From assembly GCF_900187615.1 (NCBI RefSeq), contig NZ_FYDO01000001.1, forward strand, positions 62,001 to 126,000: DNA of 64,000 nucleotides, written 5' to 3'. The notes under the pieces are model-generated. The model was given only the letters and a program-made list of their open reading frames with translations, was not told where the DNA came from and ran no database searches. This document shows positions 9,730-18,370 of this stretch, in pieces (the first letter of the stretch is position 1; every line of letters begins with the position of its first letter). The DNA comes from Pseudomonas sp. Irchel s3f7 (GTDB taxonomy: Bacteria > Pseudomonadota > Gammaproteobacteria > Pseudomonadales > Pseudomonadaceae). A program made the position numbers and the translations under genes.

Positions 9730-10251
9730 ATGTTTCGAACCGGTAAATCGCTGCTCGTCCTGTTGGCATTGTTGTCAGGCATTAACCCTGCGTTCGCCGA
9801 AGCGCCGGCCATGACCTGGCCGGACGGCTGGCAGGTTGAAGTCATTCCTCCCGAAGCCGATTCGAAGGTCAGCCGCCAACGGGCGGTGAAGAATGATCAA
9901 GGCGGTACACCGGTCATGGTCATGGAGCTGACGGTGAGCCAGGTCGAAAACGATCATCAGGTAAACCTGGAAGGCGTGTTGCTGGAAATGCGCAAGGCTG
10001 TGCAAAAAGATTTCTTTGCGGGCGGTTATCAAAGTGTCTGTACACGCATTCGCGCGACGACACTGAGTCAATTGGCAGCACTGGAGACAACCTGCACCAT
10101 CACGCAGAATGGCAGGCATGTGCTCTCTCAAACATTGGTCGCTGCGGTGGGTGCCGATAAAGCCTATGTTCTTTCATACGCCGGGCAGGCTGAGGCTTAC
10201 AAGGCGAGCGAGGGAGAAATACAGGTCGCACGCAACAGCCTGAAACTTTAG
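9730..10251 (+). CDS. Exported protein, DUF4946-like
   Basis: 173 aa from ATG 9730; an in-frame TTG at 9700 is the alternative. The start MFRTGKSLLVLLALLSG followed by NPAFAEAP is a standard signal peptide, with cleavage after AFA. The mature part is small and soluble (TWPDGWQVEVIPPE, then a two-cysteine region CTRIRATT..ETTCTI that may form a disulfide). I recall this layout as a Pseudomonas-restricted DUF4946 family; no function is known. It stands alone between gloA and the MvaU-type gene. Confidence 0.7.
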   Translation: MFRTGKSLLVLLALLSGINPAFAEAPAMTWPDGWQVEVIPPEADSKVSRQRAVKNDQGGTPVMVMELTVSQVENDHQVNLEGVLLEMRKAVQKDFFAGGYQSVCTRIRATTLSQLAALETTCTITQNGRHVLSQTLVAAVGADKAYVLSYAGQAEAYKASEGEIQVARNSLKL

Positions 10252-10371
10252 TTGGCGGCGGCGACGTCGTGACACATGAAGAAAAATTTAGATACCCGAA
10301 TGGATTAAGCACAAAGTTGATAGGCAATTAGGTAAGTGAGCGTGACCTCCCTGGATTTAGATGGCGCCCAC

Positions 10372-10402
10372 AAAAAAAGCCCTGCACTGGCAGGGCATTT
10401 TT
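10372..10402. terminator. Bidirectional terminator after the mvaU/mvaV-type gene
   Basis: A 7-bp perfect stem, GCCCTGC / GCAGGGC, with a 4-nt loop. Seven A lie on the left (T-run for the minus strand) and TTTTT on the right. Confidence 0.85.
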
Positions 10403-10415
10403 ATTGCTGCAAATG

Positions 10416-10781
10416 TTAGCCGCGCAGCCAGGAATCAACAGTAGCGGCGCCATATTGCTCTTTCCAGGCTTTCAGGCCGCGATGATTGCCGCCCTTGGTT
10501 TCGATCAGTTCGCCGGTGTGGGGGTTCTGATAAACCTTTACCACGCGAGCGCGGCGGGTTTTGGGCGCAGCGGCCTGCTGCAAGCCGGATTTGCTCGGGT
10601 TCGGATCGAGGATGGCGATGATGTCACGCAGGCTCTTGCCGTATGTTTTCATCAAGCCCTGGAGCTTCTCTTCGAATTCGATTTCTTTCTTGAGCCCGGC
10701 ATCGTTCTTCAAGGATTCCAGCTGCTTGAGCTGTTCTTGAAGGGCTTTTTCAGCTGCACGAAATTCAGCGAGTCTGGACAA
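10416..10781 (-). CDS. H-NS-like nucleoid protein, MvaT family (MvaU/MvaV type)
   Basis: 121 aa. The N-terminal coiled coil (MSRLAEFRAAEKALQEQL onward) mediates oligomerisation. The C-terminal DNA-binding part carries KTRRARVVK and the family signature ETKGGNHRGLKAWKEQYG. These proteins silence AT-rich and foreign genes. The N-terminus resembles MvaU/MvaV more than MvaT. The start is TTG at 10781, placed after GGAG with 8 nt spacing, because this gives the family N-terminus; the longer frame to 10817 adds unrelated residues. Likely autoregulated. Confidence 0.9.
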   Translation of the reverse strand: MSRLAEFRAAEKALQEQLKQLESLKNDAGLKKEIEFEEKLQGLMKTYGKSLRDIIAILDPNPSKSGLQQAAAPKTRRARVVKVYQNPHTGELIETKGGNHRGLKAWKEQYGAATVDSWLRG

Positions 10782-11013
10782 TATCTTTACTCCAATAGTG
10801 TGTTTGGCTGATACCAACCGCGAACAAAGCTATAAGCCAAGAGCCTTGAAGCGACCCGGTGAGAATGGCTCACCTGCCAATTTACTGCAGGCATGAAAAA
10901 TTGTAGTAGTTAATTGGCCAAGAGTAAATCCTGACTTTTTCTTCATGTAACAACAGTTGTATTTTTATTCGCGATGGCGCGTACAAGCGTTGTTTTATCG
11001 GTTAGTCCGTTAG

Positions 11014-12546
11014 TTAATAGTCACTTAATGCGCTAATGAACTCTGCACCAGACATCGGTTTGCCGTACAGATAACCCTGAAGGAAATTCACTCTTTGATC
11101 GCTCAGGTAGTCACTTTGCTCCTCTGTTTCCACACCTTCGGCAACCAGCGCCAGGTCGAGCTTGCCTGCCAGCTCGATGATGCTGTCCAGTATGTGACTG
11201 GAGAGCGTGTCGATGCCGATCATGGCGACAAAGCTCTGATCGATTTTCAGGAAGTCCACATTGAACTGACGCAAATAACCAAGGCTTGAATGACCGGTGC
11301 CGAAGTCATCAATGGCCATTTTTACCCCTAACTCATGAAGTTGCTCGAACAGTTGAAGCGTGGTCGCTGTCGGGGAAATCAATTCCCGTTCGGTCAGCTC
11401 CAGGACCAGGTGGACCGAGCCGGGCGCAAACGCGTCAAGGAATTCACGGCAATCTTTGACCAGCACCAGGTCCTGGCAATGACTCGCGGTGATATTGATG
11501 CCGATATGAAAGGGCTCGCTGAAAGAGGCCGATTGCGGTGCGAGCAGGGCGGCGGTCTGTTTCATCAGCGAGCGGGTCATCGGTACGATAAGCCCGGTGT
11601 GTTCGGCAAACGGAATGAACAGGTCCGGACGCACCAGGCCTTCCTTTGGATGTTTCCAGCGCATCAGCACTTCGCAACCGGCCCAGCGTTTGCTGTCGCC
11701 ATGCACAACGGGCTGGAAGTACGGAATGAACTCCGACGCGTCCAGTGCCCTTTGCATTTCATGGGTCGGCGACATTGCGCGCTTTTGCAGGAAGTGAACG
11801 ATGGACCCGGAGATCACACCGAAAAAAATCAGCAAACTGAACAGGGGCGGGTATTCGCTGCTCATGTATCGCCAGGTTTCGCCTTCGGGGAAACCTGCCG
11901 AAACAGTAAAGGCATAGTTTTCGGACAGCTCAGTGCTCTGGGCGACCGGCAATTCTGGCCGTTCACCTTTGTGGACCTTGCCGTCCGCCGACAGCCAATC
12001 CGGGCCGACTTGCAGCAACAGTGTGGTCTTGCGACCGATCAGGCGCAGGATGTTGCTCAAGTGATAACCGTCCAGGGTCGTCAGCACGCCTTTCTTGCCT
12101 TCGCTGAGGCGATACACCAGCAACGCCGTATTGGGCGTCACCGGATTTCCGTTCATGAGCCATAACCCTCCGAGCGTGTAGTCGCCAGGGTTGACTACTT
12201 CGTGGTACTCGCCGAACAGCGAGCTGCAATACAGGTCATCGCCCCAGACCAGATTGGTCGAGCGCACAAAAGGGCGGCGGGTGACTTGTTCGCGCAGGGC
12301 GAGCGTGACGTCTTTGCAGTTCTGGCCGGCCAGCGGCAGCAAGATCTGGGCTGCATGGGCCGTGTTATCGAGCATCAGATCGAACTGGCGAATCGCTTCG
12401 TGGGCGGTCTGTTCGGTGCCTTGTTTAAGCGTGCGCTCCGCCTGCCAATAGAGGATGACGGCCCCCAGCAGGATTGGAAGTAAACCACTGACCAGGGTGA
12501 TAGCAACCCTGAGGTTGCGTTGGTGAGCTTTGGCTTTCAGTGGCAT
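11014..12546 (-). CDS. Membrane EAL-domain cyclic-di-GMP phosphodiesterase with CSS domain
   Basis: 510 aa. A TM helix at about residues 14-32 is followed by a periplasmic CSS-motif domain (the motif itself is YCSSLFG), a second TM near 225-245, and a cytosolic EAL domain. EAL signatures are present: CEVLMRW (ExLxR), ELTEREL, DDFGTGHSSL, LKIDQSF and EGVETEEQ, so the enzyme should be active in hydrolysing c-di-GMP to pGpG. The layout matches the PdeC/YjcC class, whose periplasmic cysteines sense redox state. No GGDEF domain. It is a single gene with its own promoter region upstream. Confidence 0.92.
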   Translation of the reverse strand: MPLKAKAHQRNLRVAITLVSGLLPILLGAVILYWQAERTLKQGTEQTAHEAIRQFDLMLDNTAHAAQILLPLAGQNCKDVTLALREQVTRRPFVRSTNLVWGDDLYCSSLFGEYHEVVNPGDYTLGGLWLMNGNPVTPNTALLVYRLSEGKKGVLTTLDGYHLSNILRLIGRKTTLLLQVGPDWLSADGKVHKGERPELPVAQSTELSENYAFTVSAGFPEGETWRYMSSEYPPLFSLLIFFGVISGSIVHFLQKRAMSPTHEMQRALDASEFIPYFQPVVHGDSKRWAGCEVLMRWKHPKEGLVRPDLFIPFAEHTGLIVPMTRSLMKQTAALLAPQSASFSEPFHIGINITASHCQDLVLVKDCREFLDAFAPGSVHLVLELTERELISPTATTLQLFEQLHELGVKMAIDDFGTGHSSLGYLRQFNVDFLKIDQSFVAMIGIDTLSSHILDSIIELAGKLDLALVAEGVETEEQSDYLSDQRVNFLQGYLYGKPMSGAEFISALSDY

Positions 12547-12942
12547 TCACAAAACCTGTTGCAATGATGTTGGGCTCTCAAAAGCTGGCAGGGCAGTAGG
12601 CCTCCCATAAAGAGTTCGGGTATGGCCATGATAGTTGGCCGTTGGCGGTTGTGCCGCTCGTTGATGCTCATCGGCTGCGGGTTGTCTGCCGGGCGTCGAA
12701 CAAGCGTGACAGTCGAAGATACGTGATCGCGCCGCACCCTCGTTGCGCGAACGTATGACGATCCATGAGCAAAACCTGTCAAAACCCTCCGGTGCAACAA
12801 ACCCCTTGCGCGCTCACGGGAAAAGGGGATTTTATACAGAAGGCGGACAAACTGATTTACGCTGTGTAGAATCCGGTTACGCATACAATAATAATCGTCT
12901 TCTGGCAGCAGAAGCCTCGCCCGCAAGAGCCTTGGGTCGACA
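12547..12942. other. Long upstream region of hpd
   Basis: About 400 bp with no gene I can support. The only local structure seen is a 6-bp inverted repeat, CTTCTG / CAGAAG (12899-12914), shortly before a small ORF at 12943. The promoters of the EAL gene and of hpd must lie here. PhhR-type TyrR boxes were looked for and not found convincingly. Confidence 0.4.
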
Positions 12943-13047
12943 ATGAAGATATTCGGGTTTCAACTGATCTACGGTGACTTTCTCGCCCGCAGCGTGCGGG
13001 GCATCTCCTGCGCGCCACCCACCGGTCTCAGCATTGCTAGCAACTAA
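12943..13047 (+). CDS. Unannotated 34-codon ORF in the hpd leader
   Basis: The frame encodes MKIFGFQLIYGDFLARSV and then a Cys-Ala-Pro-Pro segment, ending LSIASN before TAA, 36 bp before hpd. 25 of its 34 codons end in G or C, close to genuine genes here and above the surrounding intergenic DNA, which suggests selection as coding sequence. A 6-bp hairpin CCCGCA-gcg-TGCGGG (12986-13000) lies within it. The Shine-Dalgarno is weak. It could be a leader peptide controlling hpd or an independent micropeptide; I cannot assign a function. Confidence 0.45.
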   Translation: MKIFGFQLIYGDFLARSVRGISCAPPTGLSIASN

Positions 13048-13083
13048 CCTTTGTTAATTGATAAGAATGATGAGGCGCCGACC

Positions 13084-14160
13084 ATGGCAGATTTATACGA
13101 AAACCCAATGGGCCTGATGGGCTTTGAATTCATCGAGCTCGCTTCGCCGACCCCCAATACCCTGGAGCCGATCTTCGAGATCATGGGCTTCACCAAGGTC
13201 GCGACCCACCGCTCCAAAAACGTACACCTGTATCGCCAGGGCGCGATCAACCTGATCCTCAACAATGAACCCAACAGCGTGGCCTCGTACTTCGCCGCCG
13301 AGCACGGTCCGTCGGTGTGCGGCATGGCGTTCCGCGTCAAGGATTCGCAAAAGGCCTACAACCGTGCGCTTGAGCTGGGTGCCCAGCCGATTCACATCGA
13401 AACCGGCCCGATGGAACTGAACCTGCCGGCGATCAAAGGCATTGGCGGTGCGCCGCTGTACCTGATCGACCGTTTCGGTGAAGGCAGCTCGATCTATGAC
13501 ATCGACTTCGTGTTCATTGAAGGCGTTGACCGTCACCCGGTCGGTGCAGGCCTGAAGATCATCGACCACCTGACGCACAACGTGTATCGCGGTCGCATGG
13601 CCTACTGGGCCAACTTCTACGAGAAGCTGTTCAACTTCCGTGAAATCCGTTATTTCGATATCAAGGGCGAGTACACCGGCCTGACTTCCAAGGCCATGAC
13701 CGCGCCGGACGGCATGATCCGCATCCCGTTGAACGAAGAATCGTCCAAGGGCGCCGGTCAGATCGAAGAGTTCCTGATGCAGTTCAACGGCGAGGGCATT
13801 CAGCACGTTGCGTTCCTGTCCGATGACCTGATCAAGACCTGGGATCACCTGAAAAGCATCGGCATGCGCTTCATGACCGCGCCACCGGAAACCTACTACG
13901 AAATGCTCGAAGGCCGTTTGCCGAACCATGGCGAGCCGGTGGGCGAACTGCAGGCGCGGGGCATTTTGCTGGACGGTTCGTCCGAGTCGGGCGACAAGCG
14001 CCTGCTGTTGCAGATCTTCTCGGAAACCCTGATGGGGCCGGTGTTCTTCGAGTTCATCCAGCGCAAGGGTGATGACGGTTTCGGCGAAGGTAACTTCAAG
14101 GCGCTGTTCGAATCGATCGAGCGGGACCAGGTGCGTCGTGGTGTGTTGACCACTGACTAA
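13084..14160 (+). CDS. hpd: 4-hydroxyphenylpyruvate dioxygenase
   Basis: 358 aa, the exact length usual for Pseudomonas HPPD. Converts 4-hydroxyphenylpyruvate to homogentisate in tyrosine breakdown and pyomelanin formation. Two VOC modules; the Fe(II) ligands appear as H162 ([12 protein letters not shown]), H241 ([11 protein letters not shown]) and E323 ([17 protein letters not shown]). The start at MADLYENP matches the family, although its Shine-Dalgarno (TGAGG about 10 nt upstream) is poor. No hmg genes are nearby, so it stands alone. Confidence 0.97.
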   Translation: MADLYENPMGLMGFEFIELASPTPNTLEPIFEIMGFTKVATHRSKNVHLYRQGAINLILNNEPNSVASYFAAEHGPSVCGMAFRVKDSQKAYNRALELGAQPIHIETGPMELNLPAIKGIGGAPLYLIDRFGEGSSIYDIDFVFIEGVDRHPVGAGLKIIDHLTHNVYRGRMAYWANFYEKLFNFREIRYFDIKGEYTGLTSKAMTAPDGMIRIPLNEESSKGAGQIEEFLMQFNGEGIQHVAFLSDDLIKTWDHLKSIGMRFMTAPPETYYEMLEGRLPNHGEPVGELQARGILLDGSSESGDKRLLLQIFSETLMGPVFFEFIQRKGDDGFGEGNFKALFESIERDQVRRGVLTTD

Positions 14161-14174
14161 GCGGGTGTAAATGT

Positions 14175-14207
14175 AAAAAAACCGGTCCTTTGTGACCGGT
14201 TTTTTTT
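14175..14207. terminator. Bidirectional terminator between hpd and rarD
   Basis: A perfect 7-bp stem ACCGGTC / GACCGGT extended by A6/T8 on its flanks, with a 6-nt loop. Its right end touches the stop codon of the convergent permease gene. Confidence 0.9.
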
Positions 14208-15087
14208 AGGGTCTGCGCTGTCGGACCAGATGCTTGAACCCTTCAAACACCAACACCAGCACCGCCATCCAGATCGGGATGTACGTCAGCCACTCGCCGG
14301 GCTTGATGCTTTCCCCCAGCAACAACGCCACGCCCAACAGCAGCACCGGTTCGACATAGCTCAACAGCCCGAACAGGCTGAAGGGCAGCAAGCGGCTGGC
14401 GATGATATACACCACCAGTGCCGACGCACTGATCACGCCCAGCACCGGAATCAACAGCGACAGCCACGGATGCTGCTCGAACACGCCGAAACCTTGCTCG
14501 CCACTCTGCACGAACCAGAATGCCACGGGCAGCGTCAACGCCATGTCCAGCCACAAGCCGCCGAGGTTGTCCGCCGCCAAGCGCTTGCGCAGAACGAAAT
14601 AGGTCGGGTAGCCGATGCACACCAGCAGCGTCGCCCAGGAAAAACCGCCGACCTGATACAACTCATTGACCACCCCGAGGCACGCGAACACCACGGCGAC
14701 TTTTTGCAGGTACGAGAGACGTTCGCCATAGGCGATGCGCCCGGTCAGAACCATGGTCAGCGGCAACAGGAAATAGCCGAGGGAGACATCCAGGCTGTAA
14801 CCGTTGAGCGGTGCCCACATGAACAGCCAGAGTTGTACGCCGAGCAGGGCGGAAGAGGCGATCAGGCCGCCGATCAATTTTGGCTTGGCGACCGCGCGCC
14901 GGACCAACTCGACCACGCGTTTCCATTCGCCGGACACCACCATGAACACGGTCATGCACGGCACCGTCAGCAACATGCGCCAGCCGAAAATTTCCACACC
15001 GTTCAATGGAGTGAGCAGCGAGGTGTAGTAATACATGACGGCAAACAGCACCGAGGCTGAAACCGATAGAGCGATACCTTTAGACAA
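14206..15087 (-). CDS. rarD: EamA-family permease RarD
   Basis: 293 aa, about ten hydrophobic segments arranged as two EamA (DMT) repeats in the inner membrane. RarD signatures include MYYYTSLLTPLNGVEIFGWR near the N-terminus, WAPLNGYSLDVSLGYFLLPL, and SYVEPVLLLGVALLLGES near the end. The substrate is not established for the family. The start codon is TTG at 15087 with GAGG about 7 nt upstream, giving the usual MSKGI-type N-terminus. Confidence 0.9.
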   Translation of the reverse strand: MSKGIALSVSASVLFAVMYYYTSLLTPLNGVEIFGWRMLLTVPCMTVFMVVSGEWKRVVELVRRAVAKPKLIGGLIASSALLGVQLWLFMWAPLNGYSLDVSLGYFLLPLTMVLTGRIAYGERLSYLQKVAVVFACLGVVNELYQVGGFSWATLLVCIGYPTYFVLRKRLAADNLGGLWLDMALTLPVAFWFVQSGEQGFGVFEQHPWLSLLIPVLGVISASALVVYIIASRLLPFSLFGLLSYVEPVLLLGVALLLGESIKPGEWLTYIPIWMAVLVLVFEGFKHLVRQRRP

Positions 15088-15181
15088 GCTGTCCTCGCGA
15101 GGTTGAAGGTGAAACGGGGGTGCGGAGGATACGTGGTTTTAGCCGTGATTACTGATCAACAATCACCTCCGTAGGCGGATT

Positions 15182-15262
15182 CTGTAGGAGCCGGCTTGCT
15201 GGCGATCCAGACGACGCGGTATGTCAGGCACGCCGCCTTCGCTGGCAAGCCAGCTCCTACAG
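15182..15262. repeat. Inverted REP pair
   Basis: CTGTAGGAGCCGGCTTGC (15182) and its near-complement GCAAGCCAGCTCCTACAG (ending 15262) flank about 30 bp of unique sequence. Confidence 0.85.
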
Positions 15263-15275
15263 AGGATGAGTTTCG

Positions 15276-16289
15276 TCAGGCAATGCGTGGTTTGCGCCCC
15301 GACACAAAGTGGCTCACATCATTGAACCCCGGTGTCGAGGCATGCCCCGGCGTTACCAGCGAGTCAATGAACGCCTCGTCTTCGGCGGTGATTTCTACCG
15401 CTTGTGCCTTAGTGTAGGCGTCCCATTGCGCTTCGGTGCGAGGCCCGACGATCGCCGAAGTGACCGCGCTGTTGTTCAGCACCCAGGCGATGGCGAATTC
15501 AACGATGCCCACGCCGCGCTGTTGGGTGTACTGCTGGATTTGCTGGGCGATGCGCAACGATTCGACGCGCCATTCGGTTTCCAGAATTCGTTTGTCCGCA
15601 CGCCCGGCGCGGCTGGTGGCGTCCGGTTTCACGTCCGGCGCGTACTTACCACTGAGCACACCGCGTGCGAGCGGACTGTAAGGCACCACGCCAAGACCGT
15701 AGTTTTGCGCAGCGGTGATCTGCTCGGACTCGGCCTGGCGGTTGACGATGTTGTACAGCGGTTGGCTGATCACCGGCCGGTCGACGCCGAGCTGGTCGGC
15801 CACGCGAATGACTTCTGCGATGCGCCAGCCACGATAGTTGGACAGGCCCCAGTAACGGATTTTGCCCTGGCGAATCAAATCGCCGATGGCCGACACCGTG
15901 ACCTCCAGCGGTGTGTTGTGGTCTTCGCGGTGCAGGTAATAGATGTCGAGGTAGTCGGTGCCCAGGCGCGTCAGGCTGGCATCAATGCAGTTGAAGATGT
16001 GCTTGCGGTTCAAGCCGCTGCGGTTGGGAACGCCGTCCACCGGTCCAAAACCGACCTTGGAGGCGAGTACCCATTCATGGCGGTGGCTGGCGATGGCCTC
16101 GCCGACGATTTCTTCGGAGCGACCGTTGGTGTAGACGTCCGCCGTGTCGATGAAATTGATGCCCTGGTCCCAGGCCTTGGCGATGATTCGCAGGGAATCT
16201 TCAGTGCTGGTCTGTTCGCCGAACATCATGGTGCCCAGGGTCAGGGTGGACACCTGCAGACCTGAATGACCCAGCGTGCGATAGCTCAT
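15276..16289 (-). CDS. Aldo/keto reductase
   Basis: 337 aa TIM-barrel NADPH-dependent oxidoreductase. The catalytic tetrad is visible: Asp and Tyr in FIDTADVYTNG, Lys in VLASKVGFG, His in DIYYLHRED. SNYRGWRIAEV and QPLYNIVNRQAE are standard AKR blocks. The start is the ATG at 16289 (MSYRTLGHSGL), with AAAGGA about 8 nt upstream; an in-frame TTG two codons earlier is possible. The substrate is unknown. REP pairs lie on both sides, so it is probably monocistronic. Confidence 0.9.
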   Translation of the reverse strand: MSYRTLGHSGLQVSTLTLGTMMFGEQTSTEDSLRIIAKAWDQGINFIDTADVYTNGRSEEIVGEAIASHRHEWVLASKVGFGPVDGVPNRSGLNRKHIFNCIDASLTRLGTDYLDIYYLHREDHNTPLEVTVSAIGDLIRQGKIRYWGLSNYRGWRIAEVIRVADQLGVDRPVISQPLYNIVNRQAESEQITAAQNYGLGVVPYSPLARGVLSGKYAPDVKPDATSRAGRADKRILETEWRVESLRIAQQIQQYTQQRGVGIVEFAIAWVLNNSAVTSAIVGPRTEAQWDAYTKAQAVEITAEDEAFIDSLVTPGHASTPGFNDVSHFVSGRKPRIA

Positions 16290-16379
16290 GAGCAAATCCT
16301 TTTACCAGTGGGAAAGGCTCAATCAGATACCAGAACCATTGCCGGGAGCAAACGCAAATCTCAAACACACTCCAATCAA

Positions 16380-16474
16380 CTGTAGGAGTGAGCCTGCTCG
16401 CGATGACGGAGTATCAGCCAACATCCATGTTGACTGTGAAACCGCTATCGCGAGCAGGCTCGCTCCTACAGGGG
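16380..16474. repeat. Inverted REP pair
   Basis: CTGTAGGAGTGAGCCTGCTC and the complementary GAGCAGGCTCGCTCCTACAG. The right-hand copy ends about 14 bp from the stop codon of the truncated MFS gene. Confidence 0.85.
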
Positions 16475-16487
16475 AAATGGGTGGTGA

Positions 16488-16940
16488 TCAGGCGCGGCCA
16501 CGGCGGAACGTCGGGAACCACTGCGAGAGGTACAACACCACGCCCGGGAAGAACCCGGCTTCGGCCGCGCCCGTGAACAGGCGCAAGGTGTAGAACTCGG
16601 TCGGCGTGGTGACGAACAACAGGCACGTCGACAGCGTGCCCCAGGTGATCATCATCAGCGCGATCCAGCGTCGTGGGCCGAACTTGGTCAGGGCCAGGTT
16701 GCTCGGCACGCCGCACAACACATAGCCGATAAAGAAGATGCCGGCGCCGAGGCCGTACACCGTTTCGCTGAATTTCAGCGCATCGAGCATCTGCAACTTG
16801 GCAAATCCAACGTTCACCCGGTCGAGGTAGTTGAACAGGTAACAGATGAAAATGAAGGGGATCAAACGCAGCGTAATGCGTTTGTAGACGGCGTTTTTAT
16901 CGTCAGCGATGGCCTGGGACGCTACGGCGCTCTGTGACAT
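16488..16940 (-). pseudogene. MFS transporter, N-terminal fragment (ACS family, glycerate/sugar-acid type)
   Basis: 150 residues from ATG 16940. It holds the first helices and the motif FNYLDRVNVGFAKLQM typical of anion:cation symporter MFS proteins (glucarate, tartrate and glycerate carriers). Full-length members have about 430-450 residues. The frame ends abruptly after QWFPTFRRGR, exactly where the next helix should start, and a REP pair begins about 14 bp later. About two thirds of the gene therefore appears deleted, with the REP at the break. It is divergent from the CdaR-type regulator and would have supplied substrate to the glycerate kinase. Inactive as a carrier. Confidence 0.75.
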
Positions 16941-17110
16941 GGCGGCTCTCTCTTTATTATGATTTTTTGCGATGCAAAGGGTAACGTTGATCGCCCTGAG
17001 AGTCTCGGCCACCGTAATGGTTGCTGTCTTTGTGCCTGCGCACAGGGTTTGCGAACCAGCCCTGTGCGGGTGAACAAGCCGTTCCATCACTGTCTTCAAG
17101 GATCACGCCC

Positions 17111-18235
17111 ATGTTTGAACTCGATCACGACCTGGCCCAGGACATCGTCGACCGGGCGATGGCCATCCTGCCGTACAACGTCAACGTCATGGACAACCAA
17201 GGGCTGATCCTCGGCAGCGGCGAACCGGAGCGGGTCAACACTCGCCACGAAGGCGCGCAACTGGTGTTGGCCAACGGCCGCGTGGTCGAGATCGACGCGC
17301 AAACCGCGATTCATCTCAAGGGCGTGCAGCCGGGCATTAACTTGCCGCTGATGCTCGATCAACGCTTGATCGGCGTGCTCGGCATCACTGGTGAACCCGA
17401 GCAACTGCGCACCTACGCCGCGCTGGTACGCATGACCGCCGAAATGCTGGTGGGCCAGCGCAACCAGCAGGCCGAGCAACAATGGCGGCGCCAGCGTTGC
17501 GATGACCTGTTGGCGCTGCTGCTCAGTGACGCCGGCAGTTCGCCGCGCTTGATCGACGAGGCACAGCAACTGGGTTTGAAACCGCACATGACCCGCGTGC
17601 CGTACTTGTTTGAATTGGGTTTGGAACACGGGCCGGGGCAAACCGTCGAGGCGCTCAGCGCCTGGCTGACGACCCGTTATCCCGACAGTTGGTGCGTGAG
17701 TTCAGCCAAGTCTTCGTTGCTCTGGTGCCGACCGGCCAGCCAATCCATCGAGAATGACCGCTTGCTGGATAAGCTCGATGGCCTGGGCTGGAACATCCTG
17801 CGCCTCGCCGTGGGCGGGCAGGCCGATGGACTGACAGGTTTACGCCGTTGCTATCGTCGGGTCGGTGACTTGTTGGCTTACGGGCGTGATGTGTTGCCAG
17901 GCTCTCGACTGCTGACCCTCAACCGCTATCGCCTGCCCGTGATGCTCTGGCGTCACCGTGACGACGATGCTCTTGACGAGTTACTCAACCCGCTGCGCAA
18001 AGTCATCGCAAAGGACAGCAATGGCCAATTGTTGGCTACGCTACGCAGTTGGTGTGACCACGACGGTCAAAGTCAGGCCTGCGCCGATGCGTTGGGGATT
18101 CATCGCAACAGCCTGCGTTATCGGATGGAACGGATTGCTGAACTCAGCGGCGTCGACCCATTGCGCCTCGACGGCATGTTGGCGTTGTACCTGGGCGTGC
18201 AGCTACTGCCCCAGACCGATACACATATCCCGTAG
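17111..18235 (+). CDS. cdaR: CdaR-type sugar-diacid utilisation regulator
   Basis: 374 aa. The N-terminal diacid-recognition domain starts LDHDLAQDIVDRAMAILPYNVNVMD and contains GVLGITGEPEQL. The C-terminal HTH_30 domain (ACADALGIHRNSLRYRMERI) is typical of PucR/CdaR regulators. It activates uptake and use of glucarate, galactarate or glycerate. ATG 17111 was chosen for the family N-terminus and the AAGGA just upstream. It is divergent from the broken MFS gene and followed after about 135 bp by glycerate kinase. Confidence 0.88.
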   Translation: MFELDHDLAQDIVDRAMAILPYNVNVMDNQGLILGSGEPERVNTRHEGAQLVLANGRVVEIDAQTAIHLKGVQPGINLPLMLDQRLIGVLGITGEPEQLRTYAALVRMTAEMLVGQRNQQAEQQWRRQRCDDLLALLLSDAGSSPRLIDEAQQLGLKPHMTRVPYLFELGLEHGPGQTVEALSAWLTTRYPDSWCVSSAKSSLLWCRPASQSIENDRLLDKLDGLGWNILRLAVGGQADGLTGLRRCYRRVGDLLAYGRDVLPGSRLLTLNRYRLPVMLWRHRDDDALDELLNPLRKVIAKDSNGQLLATLRSWCDHDGQSQACADALGIHRNSLRYRMERIAELSGVDPLRLDGMLALYLGVQLLPQTDTHIP

Positions 18236-18370
18236 GCGCTGCCGCAGTGAGCGTGTGTGCCTTTGGTTTTGTAGAAATGAACAATAATCCTCAAAACCGC
18301 TTGTGCACCGGACCGGCGTTATTGTTCAGGGTGGCTGGCAGCATATGGAGATTGGAACAGGAGAATTCCC

